Source: Dendrophyllia cribrosa
Taxonomy: Eukaryota > Cnidaria > Anthozoa > Scleractinia > Dendrophylliidae
Length of the DNA stretch: 64,000 nucleotides
Assembly (NCBI GenBank): GCA_024195265.1
Contig: JAJLRJ010000006.1
Span: forward strand, 22,846,023-22,910,022
Direction: 5' to 3'
Positions 26,601 through 38,600 of the stretch are shown one piece after another. Each line of letters starts with the position of its first letter. The stretch's first letter is position 1. A program made the position numbers and the translations under genes. Under the pieces are notes generated by a model that saw only the letters and a list, made by a program, of their open reading frames with translations, ran no database searches and was not told the DNA's origin.

Positions 26601-29600
26601 TCTAGAGAGTTTGTTCAAGAAACCATTGTCTATGGCCCCGCAGCGCATTCAACGAATGATGCTTCGTGTACAACAGTATGACCTGATAGTCAAGTACAGA
26701 CCTGGTGACCAATTGTACATTGCAGATACCCTTAGCCGTGCTAGTCAGTTGGAGTCTACATCACAGGCAGATGAGTTTGAAGTCCATTTGCTGGTACAAA
26801 TTTCAAAAGAAAAGGCTGATGAGTTTAAGAGAGAGACGGACAGTGATCCAGTGTTATCCAAACTGAAGAAAGTGATATTAACAGGCTGGCCTGAGAACAG
26901 GTCAGAAGTGGAGCCAGAATTACAAGATTACTGGAACTTTAGAGATGAACTGTGTATATGTGATGGACTGTTGATGAAAGGTGATCGTCTTATCACTCCA
27001 TATAGTTTGCGAGATGAAATGCTTGAGAAAATTCATGGCAGTCACCTAGGGGTGGAAAAATGTCTCAGCAGGGCAAGAGAGGGTTTGTTCTGGCCCAATA
27101 TAAGCAAGAACATTAAAGAAAAAGTTGCCAGTTGTGGAGTTTGTAATAAGTACAGGAACTATCAAGTCAAGGAGCCCTTGCTACCACATCCAGTTCCTGA
27201 TCGACCTTGGCAGGTGTTAGCTGTAGACATGTTTGTCCTTGCTCAAGGGAAATTTGTTGTGCTCGTGGATTATTACTCAAAGTACTTTGAACTGACACAG
27301 CTCAAAGACAGCACAAGTGCCTCTGTCATCAACTGTCTAAAACAGCATATGTCAAGACATGGAATACCGGAGGTTCTCCATTCAGATAATGGCCCTGAAT
27401 TTAGCAGTTTGGAATTTCAACAGTTTGCTAAACAGTATCAATTTCAGCATGTTACTTCATCACCGAGATTTCCTCAGAGCAATGGCTTAGTGGAACGTAC
27501 AGTACAAACAGCCAAGAAACTGCTCAAAAAAGCATATGAGGATAACAAAGATCCCTATTTAGCAATCTTGGAGTTACGCAATACTCCAATTCCTGGAGTT
27601 GGACTTTCTCCCACTCAGTTGCTTATGGGACGTCGCACAAGAAGCATCATTCCTATTAAGAATACCTTGCTAAAGCCAATGGCCTACGACCCCAGTGAAG
27701 TTCAGCGAGTGCTGAAAGGAAAACAGCAAGTTCAGAAGAAGTATTTTGATCAAAGCTGCAAGTCCCTCAAACCATTAAAACCTGGAGATAGTATCAGGGT
27801 GCGTCAGAGAGGAACCTGGGAACCAGCAGTTTTATTGGGAAGATCTGACAAAGGCGAACCAAGATCATATATTGTGAAAGCGAATGAACATCATTACAGA
27901 CGAAACCGGAGGGATATTCTGAAGACACAAGAAACCCCATTACATGAAGACTCGTCCAGTGAAGTAGCGGAGGACACCAACAGCAGAGACCCTGTTGCAG
28001 ACCAACTACCTAATCACCCTAGGGACGAGTCTGATAGTGAACTCACATCAGCTACATCTCCCATTATCAGTAGAGTCAGTGGTCGAGTCATCCACGTACC
28101 TTTGCGTTACCGAGAATGATTTCATTGTTCTGAATGACATTGAACACTGAACATTTTAATAGCAAACTGAGGACATGTTTCTAACATTTAGTTTTCTTTG
28201 TTATAGGACTGCTCACAGTTTTGCTATATTTGTTATTCAGTTAAGGGTTACAGGGAAAGATGTTATGTTATGCATAGTCTGGGTACCCTGTGATATTCGG
28301 GGGGCCCAGGGGCAGTCGCCATCTTGATCCTAGATTGAGTTCAGTTTATATCCTAACAAGGTGAACCTCATCAGTTGCTCCCATAAGTAACTGCCTCGCG
28401 GAATAATATGAAATTATTCCGTTGTACATGAAATGTTTGCCGCTTTTGTACTCTTGGGAAGGATCGAATGTTCCGTTTTCTCATTGGCTCGTTTAATTGA
28501 ACCAATAGCACTGGTGTAGTTTTGATCCGACGTTAAGTTGTGTTTCTTTCTGAGGCTTTATTCTTAATTTCATAGCATGTATGATATTTTCTGACACAAA
28601 GAACAGTTCTTTTAGTGTTGTAGAGAGGAGGTCTCGTGTATGTCTCAATGAATTCAAGATACACTGCATATTTTTTCTACAACAGGCGTGTAATTCTGGT
28701 GTCAAGTTGTGTTTGCTTCATGCGTTCCATAATAGGATATAGTCTTGTGCAACGTAGCGGACTAGTCCTAATATTATATTTTTCAAATATACGTAATGGT
28801 CAAAAATGGTTTTTAAGTATTACATCTTTTTTTAATTAGTAAATGAAAAACAAAGCAATATTTGTCTGAAAAAAAAAAAAATTCGTGCAAAGGGGTTTCA
28901 CCTGCAAAAAAAAATCCTGCACAAGCAATGGGCGAAAAAAAAAATTCGTGCAAGCTGAAAATCCCCCGACCCCCCCCCCCCCCCCCCCCATCACTTTTCT
29001 GATGGTCCGTCCCCAATCTGTGATTGACTTTTTCTTTGTGTTCTTGTGTAGTTTTGGAGAATTGTTTTTAAAACGTGCTTAAATTCAGTTGTATCGATTT
29101 CTTGAATTTCACCAAGGCCGCTCGAACTCGATGCGTTATAAATGGTACGCGTTTTGCTTTTAAACATAAACTAATAGAGATTTAAATAAAATTTTTCGAA
29201 AGAAGATTGTGTTGTCCATTTTTATGTGTTTGTTTATTCATTGCATAGATTGAAAAGCGATTTTATAGTTCTATCTTCACTCGCGTCGCCTTATGCAAAT
29301 CCGTTTGTGTATTTTTGAAATTTTGATTTCCAAATCAGTTTCTCTGGCAAATTTTGACAAGCAACAACTGTATTTTATCCGGAAAGTAGTCGTACTAGTT
29401 ATTGTAGACGGAGAAAAAGTTGTTTTTATGAACTTTTATACGGTCTAAATGTACTGTGCAGACGGTCGCGTAATACTGTTTATGAGAATTGCTAAAATTG
29501 AAAAATAGCCCGGTCGTCAATCTTAATTCTTGTCCTTCCGACCTTTCTCCTTAGTTAAGTTTCACCTTAGTTAACCCTCGGATGTACACGCAAACTTATA

Positions 29601-32600
29601 CCCCAACCGTGGTACAAAGAGGGGGGGGGGGGGGGGGGTTGTTGCACCCCCCCCTTGGGTTTTTGCGATGTTGCAATATTTCGGAAATACTTTACATCTA
29701 ATAGATAGCCCGCGATGTGGTCTACAAGAGAGCTTGTTAGGCGACATAACATTTATAATACTCTTATTTCACTGTATTTTTTATTTATTTGTTCTAAGGT
29801 ATTTATAACATAATATATATTTTTTTCTTTTAATTAAATATTATGGGTTGGGACGCTGCTGGGGGTCCGTGACGTCATCCAAAATGGCCACCAAGATGGC
29901 CGCCATCTTGGATTTTACCAAAAATTCAAATTTATCGGGAAAATGCGGAAATTGCAAATATTGTTTGCTAGAGTTGCAAAATAACATACAATTAAACACT
30001 TTGATGCTTTTGGTAGCATTTTATATGTTTTTTCGCTGAAAAAAATGTGAAAAACACGCATTTTTCTTCAAAAATGGGTCGACCACATGTTACTTATGAC
30101 GTCATATCTCGTTACCATAGCAATCAGTTGTCGCCAAACATTACCAAAATGTGTCTCAAGAATAAATGAACAGCTACTGTAAACGGCATGTGCTTATCTT
30201 AAATGGTCTTGAAAACATCGGAGAAAAACCTTAAGGGGGGGGGGGGGGGGTGGCAACCACTCCCCCTTGTACGTCAGAGGGTTAAGCTTGTTCAGAGCGA
30301 CGCTGTTAGGCTCAGCCTATCTATATAATTATATTAATTTTAGTGTAGCTCAGTGTCCCCTCTGCTAGATGACTTAGACACATAAATAAAGTTATTATTA
30401 TTATTATTTTTCTTCTGATTCTCGTAAAAAATTATTATTTCAATGAGCCATTTGAAAGCTTAGAGGACATACATTTCTTGATTTTAAGCTCAAGACACCA
30501 ACCTTGCAATAATTCTGCGGCTTTATCAGTTATTTACTCCCGGTAGCAATCCCAATAATAAAACAACTTCAAGTGAGATTCAATATCCTCTCGTGAAAAT
30601 TGTTTTTTCTTCTAAACCTCTCAACGGATATCAAAGTTTTAATTTTTTTTATTGAAAGTTAAGTGATATTTATTTCTCAGAGTGAAACGATTTTCAGATA
30701 GAGAAGAGTTAAATATGTAGAAGCCGCGTTCAATAAATTCGCGCTTGGTTGCAACCGAATACAGCAAAAACCCGCGTGTAAGAACCTAGTGGTTTAAGAA
30801 CCTGCTGGCAGAAATTTGCCAATTTAGTACCCAAAAATATAAGAACCTGTTTAGCCAAGCAAGATCAAGCAGGTTCTTATATGTGGGTTACAGTTAAATT
30901 ATATGATAAGCATTTTAACCAAGGAGTTTGACTTTGAGATTGCAAATTTATATTACAAGAAAATACCAAACTGTAATTAATTAATTAATTAATTACACAA
31001 CTCTTGTTGTAAAGAGAAGACTATATATACATTTTGTAATCAGTTTTGTTAGGCTTATTTATCATAATACAGTTGTGAATAAATACTGTATACAAACCCA
31101 AGTTTATTTATTTTTCTGGTAATCTACAACTCCTAAATTGCCAACAACTACCCCAAAATAGAAAAACCTATTTTGCCAGACATCACAAAATGTAGGTTCT
31201 TCAGTACACGCGGGTTTTTACTGTATGATACCTTCAGTTCAAGTCAAATTCACTATAATCCTTCCTTGTAAATATTTAATTTTTTCTTTACAACCTCTCA
31301 ACGGATTTTAAAGCTGCGACTATGTCATTTGAAAGCAAAGTGAACATATATTTAATCTAAAAAAGGGTAAATATGTAGACAATCATGCACACTTGGTTGT
31401 CACTAAATACGACAACTTCAAGTGATGTTCGCTATAATCTTCTCTAGCAAATATTTCTTTTTTCTTCGGAACATATTAAAATATGTCAGTTGAAAGCAAA
31501 GACAATATATATTTCTCATAGTGAAACGATTTTCAGCTAGAAAAAGCTTACGAATGTAAATATGGAGAATTATAATATACAAAGATGGGCTTAGCCTAAC
31601 AGCGGAGGTCTCTGAACAGAAACGATGATGATAAGCTTAACTTACATTGTAGGTGAAAGGTCGGAAGCACAAGAAAAATTAGAATTAAGATTGACGACCA
31701 GGCTATTTATCTATTTTAGCAATTCTCAAAAACTGTATTACACGACCGTCTGCACAGTACATTTAGACTGCACAAAAGCTCACAAAAACAACTTTTTCTC
31801 GGTCTAGAATAATTAGTGTGACTAATTTCCGAATAAAATACACATGTTGCGTATCGAAAATTGCCCGAGAAAAAACTGATTTGGAAATCAAAATTGCAAA
31901 AAATACACAGACATTTTTGCGCAAGGCGATTCGAGTGAAGTTAGAACTATAAAATCCAAGTCTTGTTTTGTTTACATAAACTCGCTTTTCAACCTATGTA
32001 AAGAATGAACAAACACATAAAAATCGACAACAAAATCTTCTTTTGAAACGTTTTATTCAAAAATTCGTTAGTTTATGTTTCAAGGAAAAAAGCGTACTAT
32101 TAGTGCATCGAAGAGCTGTCTGGCTGAGCTCGTGGCGAAATTTAAGATGTCAATCCAACTGAATTTGGGCACGTTTTATAAACATTTCTCCAAAACTAAC
32201 GAGAACACAAAGAAAAAGTCAATCACAAATTGATATCAACATAAATTCCCATAGAAAAATGTAATTGTTTTACCGTTAAGTCCCTCGGCTGCTTGAAAAC
32301 TCTTTAAAACTCCGCTTCTTCGCGGGTATAAAGTTCTTCGAAGCAAAATTTCATCGCTTAAAGCTCTTCTTTTTCTGATATTCTTTAAAGCTTTCTCTTT
32401 CCATTTTGAATGTTTTAAATGTGTGATATTGCAAAATCACGGCCGGTTTTGGCCGGCACGGCCGTCAATGGGTTAACCCATTGACGGCCGTGCCGGCCAA
32501 AACCGGCCGTGATTTTAGCGCGGAGTTTAGCTCTAGACAAATGCTTTGACAATCTACTTCAATTGTCCCATTAAAGACGAAATCAGGTTTAAAAATAAGC

Positions 32601-35600
32601 ACTTAGCTCTATATTCCTCCAAAAACGCTTGACTTGCAGAGTTAGGCAGCCTCGAATGCGGTCTTGACCACTGTTTGAGAGATGTGAAACCTGTCTTGAG
32701 TAACAAACCGCGAAAAAAATGCAGGGAAAAACTATTTTCAAACCGTTTTTTCCTCTAAACACAACAAAATTGTTTGCTGCAGCTGACGTGACATCGGCGG
32801 TGTAGCCGCGCGGATGTTGCATGACGTTATATGCGTATGTTTTGTGACGTCATACGCGCCCGCGAGCTAGCCTTGCGCAACGGACGGACGGACGCGCCCG
32901 CGAAGCATTCCGCTAGACATGACCATGAAAAATAACGGGCATAGGTTCTATATGAGTATGGAGCTCCGCTACAACGGCTTTGAAAATACACAGTAACCTC
33001 TCCAGTAAGTTTATTCTTCCACTCCACGGAGAAGCACGCAAATTGCCGACAAGAGATATCGGCGATCACACATAAGTTCGACTACTGCGAGCTACGACCA
33101 TTTTCCTCTTTGATCTTAATTTTTCCTAGGATTTTCACATAAAATTTTCCCGGATTCGTCAAGTGACGGTGCATGTAACTTCGTACTGCTTTGACTCCAG
33201 GTTTGTTTTAACATCAACAAACCCGCCAATTCTTAAATTACATGACGTCACTACACTGTCCAATCACGAATCGTCCTTAAAATAATCACACAATTTAACA
33301 TGGACTTAATAATAAATTTAAAATCATTTTCATTGGAATAGGCCTATGTATCGTGCCCCAAAAGACGGCTTCTAATATAGCTGACGAAAATGAAGAGTGC
33401 TCTCTTTAAAACATACCTTGTGTCATTCGAAGCCATTTGTATTCCCCATGAAAAGTTCAGTCCACCCTGCCAAGTTTTTGGCGCCGACGTCTGGTTCAAA
33501 ATCCTACGATGAAAGGTTTAACATGATAATAACAATACTAAAACGTAAGCCATACTTGAACTTAACATATATAAACCATACTTGAAAACTGTGCTCCACA
33601 GTGTTGAAGATTTTAATATTAATCACGGCGGGTCTATATGGACTTTCAACGTAAATTATTTTCAAAGAACGAGAACAATGTTTAAGCACCGAAAATGTAT
33701 TACTACAACTTTGGTCAACATCATACGATTTTCGCCGCGGTTTGGACAGTATAGCTCACTGGGTACAGGTCAGCTTACTTATACTGTACGATTTGTCATC
33801 CCGGTTGCTCTACCCACCGTTGCTACCGTGAGGTTCAAATCGATCCAATTCGAAACAATATGTGACACTTAAATAGATTTATTGAATTGGACCGATGTTA
33901 TTTATCACGAATCAAATTAGCCGTGAATCACATGCAAAAATGTAGGTACGATGCTCCGACACGCCGTCGGGACGACAGATCGGTCCAGCAAATCTAACCG
34001 TGTAAACTGGCTTTAAGCTTATAAGTTGGTACATCTTGTGAAAAGTGACGCACTTCAAGAACCTAAATGTTGGAAAATAGCAGTCAAGAACAGACGATAA
34101 CAAATTGTTCACTACCTTAATAACCACTCCGCTTCCACACGTGATATCGGCTGTACGAGAATCTTGGGTCGTGGAACATTATCCACTGATTCTTTGTATA
34201 TTCCAGCTACATAATAAAGAGTCGTTTAGAAAAAGACTAATTAAACGTTTTACGCATCATAATCTCGACGTTTTTAAAAACAACACTAAATGGATAACTT
34301 CATTTTGTCTTCTTCAAAATTGCGGATCGAATAGCGGGGGGTGGGGGGGGGGGGGGGGTCGAGGGAGGGGAAGGGGTAGGGGTAGGCAAATCATCAGATT
34401 AAAATGAAATACATATTCAATGGAAAGAACACATGAAGTCATTTTCGATATTTTTTTCAGATTTAAGTGCGGGAGGTTACGGGCGTCACCCCCTTGCCTC
34501 CCCTCCGCCCAAGCCCCACCAAACGGTATTGGTGGTTGGCAACATATATTCCACACTGACATACGTGGGATTGCTTGAATATAGAATAAAACCCATGCTA
34601 TATTTAAACCGCACTTTAACGGGTTCGATAAGGAGAAAGATATTTTATTTCAGGCAAAAATTGCGGCAGGAGAAGGTGCCATTGGATTGATCATGTACAT
34701 ATATAATGATATACAATTTTAAATAGCAAATTCTTTGAGAGAGTTACTCGATTTTAATTCACGCAGTAAGCGATCATCAGACTGTCTTTCTGATGATCGC
34801 TTAGTGCGTGAAACTCGAGTAACTGTCTCAAAGAATTTTCTATCTAATACTGTATTTCGCGGCTCTGCATGTATTTGCATCGAGCACTCCTACGACTGCG
34901 TGAAACACTATATATATATATATATATTGTTCCTCTGTTTATATATGCCTTTTACACGATGTGATGTTACAAAATAGCAACTCGAGTGTCACGCTCGGTG
35001 GCGATCATCGGACATATTCCTGCTCTAATATATGTATCGAGCACTCTGGTTTATTTCCTGCTTTACTAACCTGTGGCTGGAAATCCAGGCGTCAAAGGGT
35101 CTCCTCTATTTGCCCATAGGCCTCTACTGTGTGCGACATAACTGGGATACCACGTAACGTCTGCTAGGGTATCATTTATTGCATAATCAGCAGGATCCAT
35201 GTATAACAGGATTCCAGTGGCATTCCATTTCTGAGCATTGGCAACCTATTTGGCAAGAAAGAAAAAGTTGTCATTGTAGCGGAGCTCTGCGGGCCGAAGG
35301 CCCGCGCGGAACCCCATACTCATAGAACTAAACCTATGCCCGTAATTTTTCATAGTCATGGCTAGCGGAATGTTTCGCGGGCGCGTGCGTGTGCCGCCCG
35401 TGTTGGACAGGGCTAGTTCGCGGGCGCGTATGACGTCGCAAAATATGCGTGTATGACGCCACACAACATCCGAGATGTTTGTTTTCATTACGTATTTCAC
35501 AACCAAAGAAGCGGACATTTAAAGAATTTCCAAGCAAGCGAGAAACTTAAAGGTAAAACAGATTACATTTATGTTGATATCAATCTGTGATTGACGTTTT

Positions 35601-38600
35601 CTTTGTGTTCTCGCTAGTTTTGAAGAATTATTTAAAAAACGTGTTCAATTAAATTCAGTTGTTTTGATTTCTTTTATCGGAGACATCTCGGCCTCGATGA
35701 GCTATAAATGGTTCGCATTTTGCTTTTAAACATACACTTATGGAAATTTGAATAAAACTTTTCGAAAGAAGATTCTGTTGTCCATTTTTATGTGTTTGTT
35801 CATTCATTACATAGGTTGAAAAGCGATTTTATGTAAACAAAACAAGACTTGGATTGTATAGTTCTAAATTTCACTCGCGTGGTCTTATGCAAATATGTTT
35901 GCGTATTTTTTGCAATTTTGATTTCCAAATCAGTTTATCGGACAATTATTTATAAGCAACAGGTGTATTTTATTTGGAAATTAGTCGTACTAGTTATTCT
36001 AGACGGAGAAAAAGTTGTTTTTGTGAACTTTTGTACGGTCTAAATGTACTGTGCAAACGGTCGCGTAAGTCTGTTTTTGAGAATTGCTAAAATTAAAAAA
36101 TAGCCCGGTCGTCAATTTTATTCTTGTGCTTCCGACCTTTCACCTCAGTTAAGTTTATCACCGGCTTTCTGTTCAAAGAGCGACGCTGTTAGGCTCAGCC
36201 TATCTATATATATTAATTTCGTAGTTCTGTATCTTGTCTTTAAAGCAATTTTAATCGCCTGATTGAGATGATAGTTTGTGCATCGAAAAACAAAGTCACT
36301 CGCTTTTTCTCCATTTTTTGTTGCTCGACTTGTTGTCGTGAAGATTTTTGAAGTATTACTTGTGCGAGTTTTTTGTTTTGTTTTGAGTACTGTACATATC
36401 ATGAACTTGTCTAAAACAATAGTTGTAGTTAAAAGTTTTTACAAATTGAATATTGTCCCTGAAAAGCTTCTTTTGGAATTCGGGTCAATAAAATGTTGCA
36501 ATAAAATTAAATGTTGTACTGCACTGTACCATACCATACCATACCATACCATACCATACCATACCATACCATACCATACCATACCATACCATACCATACC
36601 ATACCATACCATACCATACCATACCATACCATACCATACCATACCATACCATACCATACCATACCATACCATACCATACCGCACCGCACCGCACCACACC
36701 GCACCGTACCGTACTGTGATTTATTATTCAACATAGCATTCTAGAGTGCAAATACGCATCAAAACGAGTGCAAATATGACACGTCATTACACTCTTTGAC
36801 CGCGCGCTAGGAGAAACACTTTGAATTCAAAACTTAGTTTTAGGAGAAGATTACTGTCGTATAATAAACATTTTATAAAGGCTCGAAAAAATAAAAACGG
36901 ACTCGTAAAAATACTCAGCCGTATTACACAACTTCACGCTGAATAACCTCTATGTATTGTACTGTAATGATCCGCACTGTACTGTATATTGTATTGTATT
37001 GTATTGGATATTCTATTCTATTGTATTGTCTTTTTTTGCAGATGTTAAATTCTTAAATTAATGTGGTTAATTGCTGATGGTTTCTGGTTCTGGTTTCTTG
37101 AGTTCGTGGATCTTGTGGTACTTCAATCTCTGCGGTATAGGTGAATGCAAAATCTATGAAAAATAATCTTCATTGATACCTTAGTTCCCTCAAGGATCTT
37201 TCCATATCTAAGAAGCACAATCTTTCCAGCGCACGAAATATTTGTATCTTGTAAGTGCTTGAAGTCTTTCTCTCTTCCATAGTTAACGTAAAGAAGTTTA
37301 CCCGTTGCTATACCAGAAGCGGAATATGTACTGAAAGGAAATACATTCAGTGAAACATCATCCAAGGCATTTAAGATCTTCTGTATTAAGACTGAAGAAT
37401 AAAGCACGCTTCCATTTTTGTCAACCAATGACACTTCGCTAGGCCTCTTGGGATAGGACAGTAAAACGTCATAGCGTTTTAATTCCACGGTGTTGACGCC
37501 GAGAGAATTCCATTCGTTCTTGATGAACTGAGCTTGGTTGCAACTCTCGTTTGTTTCAGTTAAGAGTGACTCATTTGTCGAATACCTGACAAAAGCGAAT
37601 AACAAGTAAATTATTAAACACTTTTAAAAAAAGTGGCCCCAAGGGAAATAGTGAAATTTGTTTCTTTAAGACCCCCGCCCGAGGCGAAAGCCGAAAGGAA
37701 CATTGAGGGTCTGAAAGAAATAATAAATAATAGGCGATTTTCACGATGACGTCATTTTACTACAAGTAACAGAATTCATTTGGTTTTCCCTTTTTTATAT
37801 AATCCCAGTGGAGCTTAAATGATAAATAGCCCTGGTAGTTGTAGTTGATGATGTGGAACATTTGGTTGTATTCCACATTCAAAACAAAAACAAAAGGAAA
37901 ACATGCAGTTATAACTCTGACGTTAATGCGACGGACGTGGGAGTGGGCAAAATGAGAAAATGTTTTTGCACGTTCATTAAGTAGCAAAACAACAATTTTT
38001 GCAAGTACCTTAAAAAGTTTAATTAGAAAACCACAGATCTTCACGTGCGTTAGCATAAATTAGCAATACAACATTTTTTACATGAGTTTTAAAAAAATTA
38101 ATTAGTGAAACAACATTTCTGCACGTGTTGCATAAGTCTTGGTACATCTATTTGTCAAAAGATTTTAAAGCAAACATGGTAATAGCGTTACGATCAATTC
38201 TCCACTCCAGAAACTCTGCGGAGACTGAGCACCAGGTTTTGGCTCTGAGACTTCTGGAATAGTTTCGGTCGGCGATATGAGCTATGATTGGTTAATAGTT
38301 GCCTTTGGAAACTATCAGTCTATCATAAGGGCTGGTTTCCCATATTGACAAAATCGGAATCGGAATCGGAATGGAAAGAAAGTTACGCGGAAATCAAAAC
38401 GATGTAAGCGGATAGTAAGCGACGAAAGCAGAAGCGGAATCGGAAGAAAAGGGAAACCTTCTGATCCTTCCGATTCCGATTCCGTGGAGCTTCCGATTCC
38501 GATTGCGACCCCGTTTTTTTATTTACACTCGAACGTAAGGCTCCTTACGCTTCCGACTCCGACTCCGCTTCCGATTACGTCGCTAGTGGGAACCAGCCCT

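Larger units (their letters stand above)
24110..28358 (+). mobile_element. Complete Ty3/gypsy-type LTR retrotransposon with identical LTRs
   Basis: A 98-bp LTR at 24110-24207 (TGTTATGTTATGC...CCTAACA) is repeated without any difference at 28261-28358. The 5-bp direct repeat aggtg flanks both ends (24105-24109 and 28359-28363), the signature of integration. A primer-binding-like stretch tggtgtcagaagt follows the 5' LTR and a purine-rich tract precedes the 3' LTR. One uninterrupted gag-pol frame fills the inside. Identical LTRs mean a very recent insertion. The short LTRs and single frame resemble the Mag-type lineages, but phylogeny was not done. It sits antisense in the 10.5-kb GCP-2 intron between exons 5 and 6. 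Confidence 0.93.

Noticed and set aside
33740..33845. tRNA-like A box (tatagctcactggg) and B box (gaggttcaaatcg)
   Set aside because: The boxes are about 80 bp apart and the intervening sequence does not fold as a tRNA. At most it is a decayed SINE; support is too weak.
36278..36744. Open frames of 70-152 residues with Tyr-His-Thr-Ile-Pro or Trp-Tyr-Gly-Met-Val repeats
   Set aside because: They are translations of the ATACC microsatellite, open in several frames on both strands.
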